Source: Erysipelotrichaceae bacterium (GTDB lineage Bacteria > Bacillota_I > Bacilli_A > Erysipelotrichales > Erysipelotrichaceae). Taken from it: a stretch of 6,448 bases of DNA. A program made the translations under genes and the position numbers. The stretch lies in contig DMBB01000191.1 in the NCBI GenBank assembly GCA_003446295.1, forward strand, positions 676 through 7,123. Direction: 5' to 3'. Shown piece after piece: positions 1 to 5,507 of this stretch; position 1 is the first letter of the stretch; each line of letters opens with the position of its first letter. Below the pieces are notes generated by a model. That model had not been told where the DNA came from. It did not search any database and saw only the letters and a list, made by a program, of their open reading frames with translations.

Positions 1-683
1 CTGAATATGATCACCGTCAATTCCACAAATCTTGAAATGACCGTTGCGATCGCTGCTCCGGCAATACCGAGTTTCGGGAATCCGAAATGTCCGAAGATCA
101 GCACGTAGTTTCCGACAAAATTCACCAGTACAGCCGTAATGCTGGATGTCATCGGGATCACTGTCTCCCCGCTTTCACGTATCGATGAAGAAAAAGCCTG
201 ACTGAGCGTAAACGCAGGCAGACCGATCATCATGATCAGCATATATTCCCTGGCGTATTCCATGGTTGCGGCCATGTCTGCCGCACTGTTTGTTTCAGGA
301 TTCAGATACAGACTGATCAGGTTCCTGCCAAACAGCCCGAGAATCGTTATGCCCACGATCGAAACAAGAACTGTTACCATCAGCTTGAAATGGAAGCAGT
401 TGCGGACACCTTTCCGGTCACCTTTCCCATAGAACTGCGCGCCGAAGATACCTGCTGCCGCATTGCACCCAAAAACCGCCAGATTGAAGATCATCATCAG
501 CTGGTTTGAGATAGATACACCGCTCATCGGAAGCGTTCCCACCTGTCCGACCATAATATTGTCGAGCATATTGACAAAGGTCGTGATGCCGGACTGTATC
601 ATGATCGGGACAGCGATCGTAAGAACTGCCTGATAAAAATATCTGTCCCCGAACCATCTGTTTTTCAGTGTTTTTACATGCAT
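1..683 (-). CDS. MATE family efflux transporter, N-terminal part (cut by left window edge)
   Basis: The gene reads leftward out of the window; the first 227 codons are visible, about half of a usual 440-460 residue MATE protein. It is an inner-membrane antiporter that exports drugs or metabolites in exchange for Na+ or H+ (family knowledge; substrate unknown). Seen directly: a short basic N-terminus, then TM1 with a Pro at residue 26, the TM1/TM2 loop motif around NMLDNIMVGQVGT (38-50), GAQFYGKGD (81-89) after TM2, hydrophobic segments near 101-118, 146-164 and 180-198, and the MATE-typical stretch NYVLIFGHFGFPKLGIAGAA (192-211). No stop interrupts the visible part. The ATG at 683 is chosen because the neighbouring ATGs at 688 and 679 run into stops almost at once and a later start would cut into TM1. 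No convincing Shine-Dalgarno precedes it, which is unusual here; a TATACT box lies just upstream. The NorM versus DinF-like subfamily cannot be settled from half a protein. Confidence 0.93.
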   Translation of the reverse strand, partial: MHVKTLKNRWFGDRYFYQAVLTIAVPIMIQSGITTFVNMLDNIMVGQVGTLPMSGVSISNQLMMIFNLAVFGCNAAAGIFGAQFYGKGDRKGVRNCFHFKLMVTVLVSIVGITILGLFGRNLISLYLNPETNSAADMAATMEYAREYMLIMMIGLPAFTLSQAFSSSIRESGETVIPMTSSITAVLVNFVGNYVLIFGHFGFPKLGIAGAAIATVISRFVELTVIIF

Positions 684-688
684 GTCAT

Positions 689-700
689 CAGTATACCAAA
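689..700 (-). promoter_or_regulatory. Possible extended -10 box just upstream of the MATE gene
   Basis: On the minus strand the bases TGG-TATACT match an extended -10 (TGn plus 5 of 6 of TATAAT). They sit after the terminator of the preceding gene, so the MATE gene needs its own promoter. No good -35 is visible at 16-18 bases. The usual start point, six to seven bases after the box, would fall at about the A of the ATG, which implies a leaderless or near-leaderless message. The call rests on a short motif only. Confidence 0.35.
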
Positions 701-724
701 ATATATGAAAAAGCGGTGCAAATG

Positions 725-750
725 AAAAAAGCCCGGCATTTCTGCCGGAC
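725..750 (-). terminator. Rho-independent terminator of the cytidylate kinase-like gene
   Basis: Read on the minus strand, GTCCGGCA, the loop GAAA and TGCCGGGC form an 8-bp stem (one G-U pair) followed directly by six T. It begins eight bases after the stop codon of the kinase-like gene and isolates it from the MATE gene. Confidence 0.92.
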
Positions 751-758
751 CGTGATCA

Positions 759-1346
759 TTAATACATGCAGACAATGATCTCAATGCATTTCTCAATGCC
801 GAGCGTACCGCTGTCCAGGCAGACGTCATAGTTCTCGCATCTGCCCCACTTCTGATCTGTATAGATCTGATAATATGCAGCTCTTCTCTTATCCTTGTCT
901 CTCAGTCTCTTTTCAGGTTCAACGTTGCTTTCACCATACTGCTCAACAATACGCTTTGCACGTGTTTCGATATCAGCGTGAACAAATACTCTCATCAGAT
1001 CAAGATCTTCTCTGTCCTTGAGAATATAGTCAGCACAGCGGCCGATGATGACGCAGTTTCCTTTATCGGCCAGTTCTCTGATGATCCTGCACTGTGCGAA
1101 CCAGATCGTATCCTGATTGGAATGACCATTGAAATCTCTGGCAAAAGCACCTGCAAGCCAACCGCCGTTTTCTGTGGCTTCACCATGTTCTTCGATATAT
1201 TCTTTAGCAAAGCCGCTCTCTTCGGCGATATTTGTGATCAATTCTTTGTCGTAGCACGGAATTCCGAGTCTGTTTGCGACTTCCTGGCCTATCGTTCTTC
1301 CCCCGCTACCAAACTGACGGCTGATTGTAATAATACGATTACCCAT
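759..1346 (-). CDS. Cytidylate kinase-like family protein
   Basis: A cytoplasmic P-loop kinase of 195 residues. It belongs to the cytidylate-kinase-like group common in Bacillota, which is distinct from the essential Cmk; the physiological substrate of the group is not well established, though CMP/dCMP or another small phosphoryl acceptor is assumed. Seen directly: the N-terminal signature RIITISRQFGSGGRTIG (4-20), with the variant P-loop GSGGRTIG at 13-20; an adjacent YDKELI (32-37); the core strand CVIIGRCADYIL (98-109); the FVHAD strand (121-125); and the Arg-rich lid/LID-like segment RLRDKDKRRAAYY (147-159), where family kinases contact phosphates. Length is normal for the family. The start is firm: AGGAGG at 1351-1356 lies four bases ahead of the ATG. 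The gene is followed by its own terminator. It lies 108 bases downstream of the ceramidase-like gene, and no strong terminator lies between them, so partial read-through is possible. It is annotated by family only; canonical Cmk activity is not claimed. Confidence 0.9.
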   Translation of the reverse strand: MGNRIITISRQFGSGGRTIGQEVANRLGIPCYDKELITNIAEESGFAKEYIEEHGEATENGGWLAGAFARDFNGHSNQDTIWFAQCRIIRELADKGNCVIIGRCADYILKDREDLDLMRVFVHADIETRAKRIVEQYGESNVEPEKRLRDKDKRRAAYYQIYTDQKWGRCENYDVCLDSGTLGIEKCIEIIVCMY

Positions 1347-1396
1347 AATTCCTCCTCATTGTAATGCTTAGTACTTTGTTTACATTTATAATTTAT

Positions 1397-1415
1397 CACA
1401 ATTTTCGGAATTGTG
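1397..1415. repeat. Perfect inverted repeat, possible operator, in the intergenic region
   Basis: CACAATT and AATTGTG are perfect 7-bp arms around the 5-base spacer TTCGG. The dyad lies 51 bases upstream of the kinase-like start codon and 39 bases after the ceramidase-like stop. The arms are AT-rich and no T-run follows on either strand, so it fits a protein-binding operator better than a terminator. The surrounding stretch is AT-rich, and a promoter for the kinase-like gene probably lies here, but I could not identify a convincing -35/-10 pair. The rest of 1347-1454 holds only the kinase ribosome site and a weak 4-bp hairpin at 1443-1449. Confidence 0.4.
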
Positions 1416-1454
1416 TCTTCTCTCATACTTGTTCAGTCCGTTTTTACGGCAGCT

Positions 1455-2612
1455 TCATTCCGACAGTTTCCGGATCGTACGTTCAATATTCCGTTTTGTT
1501 TCATCCGACCATGTATCTGTAAAACGCTCATATGTAATAGCTGTAAAGCCGGGAGGCGTCACATATCCGCCATACCCGCAGCTGTAGCACACCAGCATAG
1601 AAGTATCTGATGCCAGTTGATTCAGATAACTGCTGAACAGTTCATTCGGACAGAACAGCAGGCAGAGTTTTCCTGCTTTGATGCACGTCAATGTCACTTC
1701 AGCCGGAAGCGTGTCCAGCCGCTTTGCAAGATCAGCCCTGACCTGACTTCCGATCCTGATCGTTTCGATCTCACGCTCCGTGATCCCTTCCGGCAGAACA
1801 GATATATCGATCGGCTCAAAAACATGTGTCACAGGCAATGTTTCACGGCATATGTTCAGTTCACTGACCGGCTGTATTTCCGCGTCTGTCCGATCCAGGC
1901 ATTCAACTTCTTGATACAGTTTTCCGGCCAGTTCGCACATTGCCTCATAGCTTTGGGAACTCCTTGTAAAACGTGTGCTGATATCACCTGCACAGGACTG
2001 CAGGAACATGAAGTGCCTTCCCGGATGCGCTTCTGAAAGCATGCGCTTCAGCTGTCCGGGATATTCTGCGCTGAAGAACGGTGTATACCCGTCCATAACA
2101 GTCGGATGACAGTTATGGACAACGATCTCGGCAAGCTGCTGTTCTCCATCATACAGGCCGATAACGGTCAGAAGGATCCTGTCCGACGGGAAACCGCTGA
2201 TCCTGGATCTGCCCAGTCCATCATAGAACTCACTGCGGAATGTGAATCCGGGTCTGGAGATCTCATGCCACTGGGCATGGGCGATCATTTCAGCAGTCTG
2301 TCTGATAAACTGTGCCCGGTAAACCGGATCCTTGCTGTCTGGCGCGAAGTGCGTATGCGTACAGCTCAGAATGATCTCCGCAGGCTTGTCAAAATGCAGG
2401 CTGTTCTGTATTTCTTCCTGTATGGAACGGTTCATTCCAACAGAATCAGCGCTCAGCAGAATGATGATCTTTTTACCGTCATCAATCCCAAGCATCTGAA
2501 CATACAGCGGATCTCTGACTTCTGAACGTTTCTCTTTCTGCTGAATAAAGCCGGCCTGTTTGACCGGCTGCATTGGAGAAACATCACTTTGCGCAAATGA
2601 TGCTTTCATCAT
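1455..2612 (-). CDS. Short neutral/alkaline ceramidase-family hydrolase
   Basis: A 385-residue protein related to the catalytic domain of neutral/alkaline (non-lysosomal) ceramidases, zinc enzymes that cleave the amide bond of N-acyl sphingoid lipids. Seen directly: SCTHTHFAPD (83-92) matches the family THTH motif; NCHPT (167-171) supplies the second expected metal His (H169); FSAEYPG (180-186) follows; QSCAGDIS (205-212) matches the GDxS motif with the nucleophilic Ser position (S212); PNELFSSY (322-329) and GYGGYVTP (346-353) carry the Glu (E324) and Tyr (Y350) expected to complete the zinc site. Ligand assignment is by motif analogy to the Pseudomonas aeruginosa enzyme. Classical ceramidases are roughly 650-780 residues and secreted; this one is much shorter, lacks the C-terminal domain and has no signal peptide, so it is probably cytoplasmic. 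Start: AGGAG at 2622-2626, nine bases ahead of the first of two tandem ATGs, favours 2612 over 2609. The gene is translationally linked to the sortase-like gene. The substrate is unknown and may be another N-acyl compound. Confidence 0.82.
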   Translation of the reverse strand: MMKASFAQSDVSPMQPVKQAGFIQQKEKRSEVRDPLYVQMLGIDDGKKIIILLSADSVGMNRSIQEEIQNSLHFDKPAEIILSCTHTHFAPDSKDPVYRAQFIRQTAEMIAHAQWHEISRPGFTFRSEFYDGLGRSRISGFPSDRILLTVIGLYDGEQQLAEIVVHNCHPTVMDGYTPFFSAEYPGQLKRMLSEAHPGRHFMFLQSCAGDISTRFTRSSQSYEAMCELAGKLYQEVECLDRTDAEIQPVSELNICRETLPVTHVFEPIDISVLPEGITEREIETIRIGSQVRADLAKRLDTLPAEVTLTCIKAGKLCLLFCPNELFSSYLNQLASDTSMLVCYSCGYGGYVTPPGFTAITYERFTDTWSDETKRNIERTIRKLSE

Positions 2613-2618
2613 GATTCA

Positions 2619-3434
2619 TTACTCCTGAGGAATAGGATATCTTCCGATTTCCTTGCACACATTGATCTGACGAACTTCCGTGTGGAATTCAACACATGTC
2701 TGCATCATGAGCAGTCTGTCTCCCGGTTCGATCTCTACCCCTGTGTGATAGAACTCGATTCCTTTGATATTGTTGATCAGACTGACCAGTTTTTCATCTG
2801 TGAACGTCAGTTCATTGAATTCAAAGCCTTCAGCAGGTACCTGACCGGCGGAAATATACACTGTCGGGCAGTCAAACACATGTGCCAGTTCATACAGACG
2901 GATCTCCGTATCTGTGATCAGGGTAACGTACTTGTTAGGCTCATAATTAACTTCTTCTCTTAACTGTGCCAGCGGCGTGAATACAAGCGTACGGTCAGAA
3001 CTATAGGACTTATACACATAATTGCCGTAAAGGATCGTATTCATATCGTTGTTGCTGATGTTGTTTCTGAAATCCATGTAAATGGATCCCCATTCCAAAG
3101 GCTGCCCTGTCTTCCAGTCATGCCTCAGATAGAACGCATTGTCGGTACCGTGCAGAACAGGCTGTGATACCAGTCCTGACGGGAAATAGATCCAGCCCAC
3201 GACATCCGGGTTGATCTCTTCAGATTCCTTGATCTGTTTATACAGATCAGCATATACCTGCGGGTCACCAAGCTCTTCCGGCCATGTTTCTGATGTATCC
3301 GCCGGTTCCGGTGTAACCACAGCAACCGGAGTTGTTTCCGGAGTATTTACAGGTTCTTCAGTTCCCTGGCATCCGCTGCATCCGCTCAGCAGGATCATAG
3401 CAGCCAAAGGGAGTATCAATTTCTTAATATTCAT
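2619..3434 (-). CDS. Class B sortase-like lipoprotein with Asn in place of the catalytic His
   Basis: A 271-residue exported lipoprotein with a sortase-B-type domain. Sortases are Cys transpeptidases that join sorting-signal proteins to cell wall or other amines, using a His-Cys-Arg triad. Seen directly: a lipoprotein signal peptide with lipobox LSGC (C19), a Pro/Thr/Glu-rich linker (about 24-55), then the class B landmarks NPDVVGWIYFP (75-85), QPVLHGTDNAFYLRHDW (91-107) and GSIYMDFRN (116-124). The motif MNTILYGNYV (131-140) aligns with the usual TLIYGHxM but has Asn138 where the catalytic His is expected. The C-terminal LLMMQTC (241-247) gives the TLxTC-type Cys247, and Arg255 lies eight residues on, as in the family. 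Most sortase B proteins have a transmembrane anchor instead of a lipobox. Either activity is lost or another residue substitutes (H251 is near Cys247 in sequence only). Start: AGGAGG at 3440-3445, five bases from the ATG. It is the first gene of a two-gene unit with the ceramidase-like hydrolase. No LPxTG-type substrate is encoded in the window. Confidence 0.85.
   Translation of the reverse strand: MNIKKLILPLAAMILLSGCSGCQGTEEPVNTPETTPVAVVTPEPADTSETWPEELGDPQVYADLYKQIKESEEINPDVVGWIYFPSGLVSQPVLHGTDNAFYLRHDWKTGQPLEWGSIYMDFRNNISNNDMNTILYGNYVYKSYSSDRTLVFTPLAQLREEVNYEPNKYVTLITDTEIRLYELAHVFDCPTVYISAGQVPAEGFEFNELTFTDEKLVSLINNIKGIEFYHTGVEIEPGDRLLMMQTCVEFHTEVRQINVCKEIGRYPIPQE
2622..2626 (-). promoter_or_regulatory. 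Ribosome site of the ceramidase-like gene inside the sortase-like stop region
   Basis: AGGAG on the minus strand lies in the last codons of the sortase-like gene (CAG GAG TAA). It is nine bases from the ATG at 2612. The next ATG at 2609 would be 12 bases away, so 2612 is preferred. The arrangement suggests translational coupling. Confidence 0.75.
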
Positions 3435-3459
3435 GAAAACCTCCTGTCAGTTCCCGCTC

Positions 3460-3489
3460 ATTATCGCATAATTGGTAAAAAAACGTCAC
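3460..3489 (-). promoter_or_regulatory. Probable sigma-A promoter of the sortase-like/ceramidase-like unit
   Basis: On the minus strand GTGACG (3484-3489; 4 of 6 to TTGACA) and GATAAT (3460-3465; 5 of 6 to TATAAT) are separated by 18 bases. TGC immediately before the -10 gives an extended -10. The expected start near 3453 leaves a short leader containing the AGGAGG at 3440-3445. Confidence 0.65.
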
Positions 3490-3510
3490 TATTTTTATAT
3501 AGAAGATATG

Positions 3511-3516
3511 TATAAT
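3511..3516 (+). promoter_or_regulatory. Candidate -10 box of the esterase gene
   Basis: A perfect TATAAT lies 27 bases ahead of the ATG at 3544, so transcription would begin near 3523 and give a leader of about 20 bases. No good -35 hexamer is visible at 16-18 bases; that space begins beside the -35 of the divergent promoter, so an activator or shared regulation is possible. If this box is used, the upstream in-frame starts (TTG 3472, ATG 3508) are outside the message. Confidence 0.5.
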
Positions 3517-3543
3517 AGTGTCGCACACTGGAGAAACCGCAAT

Positions 3544-4326
3544 ATGATTATCAAAAGAAATTTCTGGTACTGGCCCGCATCCAAGGAACGTACCCTGCAT
3601 ATATATCTGCCTGACAACTACTACAACACCGATGAACGTTACCCTGTTATGTACTTTTTTGACGGCCAGAACCTGTTCTATGACGACGATGCCACCTACG
3701 GAACTTCATGGAGACTGAAGGACTTCCTTGACGGCTGGAATAAAAACATGATCATTGTAGGCATGGAATGCTCACATGATGGCGATGACCGGCTCAAAGA
3801 ATACTGCCCGTTCAACAAGCGCTGGAAAGGTTCACTTGTAAAAGGAATCGGTGACGCGACTTTTCAGTGGATTATCAATGATGTCAAACCTGCGATCGAT
3901 CAGAATTACCGGACCTATTCCCACAGAGAAGCAACCGCCATCGGCGGCTCCAGCATGGGCGGGATCATGGCTGCCTACGGCGTCATAAAATACAACTATG
4001 TATTCTCAAAGGCGGCCTGTGTATCGACCGGCTGGTTCTGGAATCTTTCCAACTTCCGGAAAACACTTTCTCAAAGTGATATCAACCCGGACACAAAGAT
4101 CTGGATGTCATGGGGTGAATTCGAAGCAGGCAGAGCCGCACATGGCGGAAATCCTGAATTTGACACCCGCGAGGCAAGGTCTGCAAGGAAGTTTGCCGGC
4201 GAACTGAATGAGCGCGGCGCGGATACACAGCTTTACTTCCAGTGGAGAGGACACCACAGCGAGTCCGACTGGCAGAAACAGGTACCATACTTCATGAATT
4301 ATCTTTGGCTGGATCAGAGACCCTGA
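3544..4326 (+). CDS. Esterase-D/enterochelin-esterase-like alpha/beta hydrolase
   Basis: A 260-residue serine hydrolase of the putative esterase family (esterase D, antigen 85, enterochelin esterase-like). Seen directly: an early strand RTLHIYLPDNY (16-26), the conserved YPVMYFFDGQNLF (33-45) with the DGQ turn typical of the family, WIINDVKPAID (109-119), the nucleophile elbow GGSSMGG (134-140) with Ser137, a possible acid residue in SWGEFEA (189-195), and the C-terminal His motif GHHSESDW (236-243), where His238 to Trp matches family spacing. There is no signal peptide or membrane segment, so it is probably cytoplasmic. Start: the open frame extends upstream to a TTG at 3472, but a TATAAT lies at 3511-3516 and a GGAG at 3530-3533 precedes the ATG at 3544 by ten bases, so 3544 is preferred; ATG 3508 is the alternative. 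It is the only plus-strand gene, divergent from the sortase-like unit. Candidate substrates are acyl esters such as acetylated sugars or siderophore esters; none is indicated by context. Confidence 0.87.
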   Translation: MIIKRNFWYWPASKERTLHIYLPDNYYNTDERYPVMYFFDGQNLFYDDDATYGTSWRLKDFLDGWNKNMIIVGMECSHDGDDRLKEYCPFNKRWKGSLVKGIGDATFQWIINDVKPAIDQNYRTYSHREATAIGGSSMGGIMAAYGVIKYNYVFSKAACVSTGWFWNLSNFRKTLSQSDINPDTKIWMSWGEFEAGRAAHGGNPEFDTREARSARKFAGELNERGADTQLYFQWRGHHSESDWQKQVPYFMNYLWLDQRP

Positions 4327-4338
4327 TCCGGCTTTTTT
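4307..4338 (+). terminator. Rho-independent terminator of the esterase gene, overlapping its stop codon
   Basis: GGATCAG (4311-4317) pairs perfectly with CTGATCC (4323-4329) around the loop AGACC. The stem can be extended to 11 bp (4307-4317 with 4323-4333) with two G-U pairs, and T follows at 4333-4338. The TGA stop (4324-4326) lies within the 3' arm, so the last codons of the gene form the 5' arm. Confidence 0.88.
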
Positions 4339-4350
4339 CATCATGCAATC

Positions 4351-4379
4351 AAAAAGGTGCATCTCATATGAGGTGCACC
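4351..4379 (-). terminator. Rho-independent terminator of the pot operon
   Basis: On the minus strand GGTGCACCTCA and TGAGATGCACC form a near-perfect long palindrome around CATATG (one T-G pair), followed by five T. It begins nine bases after the potD stop and converges with the esterase terminator; 12 bases separate the two. Confidence 0.85.
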
Positions 4380-4388
4380 ATAATCGGA

Positions 4389-5507
4389 TCAGTTGATCTT
4401 GACTTTGTTCCAGAGGTCGGAAAGCTTCTGAACAAGAACTTCATTGAAGCGGAATACTTCATCCTTGTCATATCCGGTTCTCGGCAGATAAGCACCGATA
4501 CCTTCATAGTCGCCGGTACTGATATCCTCAGTAACCTTGAGGTTGGAGGATGTGTATCCTACAGTAATGGAATTATCATAGGATGCATCATATGTCAGGA
4601 CGTAGTTGATGAATTCATTTGCCAGAGGAGCGCAGCTTGCATTGGCAGGAATGACCATTCCGTCGCTCCAGATGTTTGTACCCTGCTTGGGTTCAATGTA
4701 GTCCATGTCTTCGTTTTCAGACATGATGTATGCAGCATCACCGGAATAAACGACTGCAATATCCTTGGGATTATTTGCATTCGGGTTGATCATTGTGTCG
4801 ATCACTTCATCTGTCATATATGCCGGGCTGACTGTCTCATGAACCTTGCGGAGCCATTCATAAGCTTCCTGGATCTCTGCTTCATCACTTGTATTCATGG
4901 AATAACCGAGTGCTTTGAAAGCGATCATGAAGGCGTCCCTCTGGCTGTCATACATAATAACCTTGTTCTTGTATTTTTCATCCAGCAGGATATCCCAGCC
5001 TTTTTCTTCAATTTCTGCCGGATCAACATTCTTTGTGTTGTAGATCAGACCGACAGAACCGTGGAAATAAGGAACAGAGTATTCGAGGGTTGGATCGTAA
5101 ACTTTCTGCATTTCAACAACATCCGGGTCCAAAACATCGATATTTGTCAGAAGATCCTTGTCGAGCTTCTGCAGCATGTTTTCATTCAGCAGACGTTCGA
5201 TCATGTAGTCTGAAGGAACCAGGACATCGTAGGAACTGCCTCCCATCAGTCTTGTATACATGTTTTCATTGGAGTCAAACATGTCATAGTTGACTTTTGC
5301 GTTGAATGCTTCTTCGAAGTTGGAGATTACATCTTCACCGACGTATTCACCCCAGTTGTAAACATTGATGACGTTGCATCCATAAGTTTCCTTTGCATCT
5401 ACAGCTTCAACTTCATTTCCGCCGGAAGAAGATCCTCCGGAGCTGCATGCTGCAAGTACTGAAACGAGTGCCGCAATACCGGCTTTTTTAACTGTTTTGT
5501 AATTCAT
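4389..5507 (-). CDS. potD: Spermidine/putrescine ABC transporter substrate-binding lipoprotein PotD
   Basis: A polyamine-binding receptor of 372 residues, close to the family norm, tethered to the outer face of the membrane. It delivers spermidine and/or putrescine to the PotBC permease. Seen directly: a lipoprotein signal peptide with lipobox LAAC (Cys21), a Ser/Gly-rich linker (22-30), then INVYNWGEYV (47-56), whose Trp52 and Tyr55 align with polyamine-contacting residues of E. coli PotD. YDVLVPSDYMIERL (93-106) supplies Ser99 and Tyr101. VVYSGDAAYIM (252-262) has Tyr254 where E. coli has a Trp. WSDGMVIPANA (280-290) carries Trp280 and Asp282, and GYTSSNL (317-323) carries Tyr318. Residue matches are by motif analogy; the spermidine versus putrescine preference cannot be told. 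The ATG at 5507 overlaps the end of potC by 20 bases. Its ribosome site is a purine-rich AGGAAG at 5518-5523 encoded inside the Lys-rich tail of potC, weaker than the AGGAGG sites elsewhere. A terminator follows. Confidence 0.95.
   Translation of the reverse strand: MNYKTVKKAGIAALVSVLAACSSGGSSSGGNEVEAVDAKETYGCNVINVYNWGEYVGEDVISNFEEAFNAKVNYDMFDSNENMYTRLMGGSSYDVLVPSDYMIERLLNENMLQKLDKDLLTNIDVLDPDVVEMQKVYDPTLEYSVPYFHGSVGLIYNTKNVDPAEIEEKGWDILLDEKYKNKVIMYDSQRDAFMIAFKALGYSMNTSDEAEIQEAYEWLRKVHETVSPAYMTDEVIDTMINPNANNPKDIAVVYSGDAAYIMSENEDMDYIEPKQGTNIWSDGMVIPANASCAPLANEFINYVLTYDASYDNSITVGYTSSNLKVTEDISTGDYEGIGAYLPRTGYDKDEVFRFNEVLVQKLSDLWNKVKIN

Noticed and set aside
418..657. Minus-strand frame of 79 codons within the MATE gene
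   Set aside because: It is the same strand but a different frame from the MATE coding sequence, which translates cleanly with MATE motifs throughout; no frameshift is needed.
978..1364. Plus-strand open frame of 128 codons opposite the cytidylate kinase-like gene
   Set aside because: It is antisense to a gene with firm family motifs and a strong ribosome site, and has no recognisable domain of its own.
1443..1449. CCGT/ACGG hairpin after the ceramidase-like stop as a terminator
   Set aside because: The stem is only four pairs and no T-run follows on the minus strand; on the plus strand the T residues are in the loop. It is too weak to call.
1617..2525. Two plus-strand open frames (139 codons each) opposite the ceramidase-like gene
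   Set aside because: They are mirror frames of a protein with conserved catalytic motifs, with no ribosome sites or recognisable features.
4242..5213. Long plus-strand open frame of 323 codons opposite potD
   Set aside because: It lies antisense to a clearly recognised PotD, runs through both terminators, has no ribosome site and a Cys/His/Ile-rich composition typical of a reverse-complement shadow.
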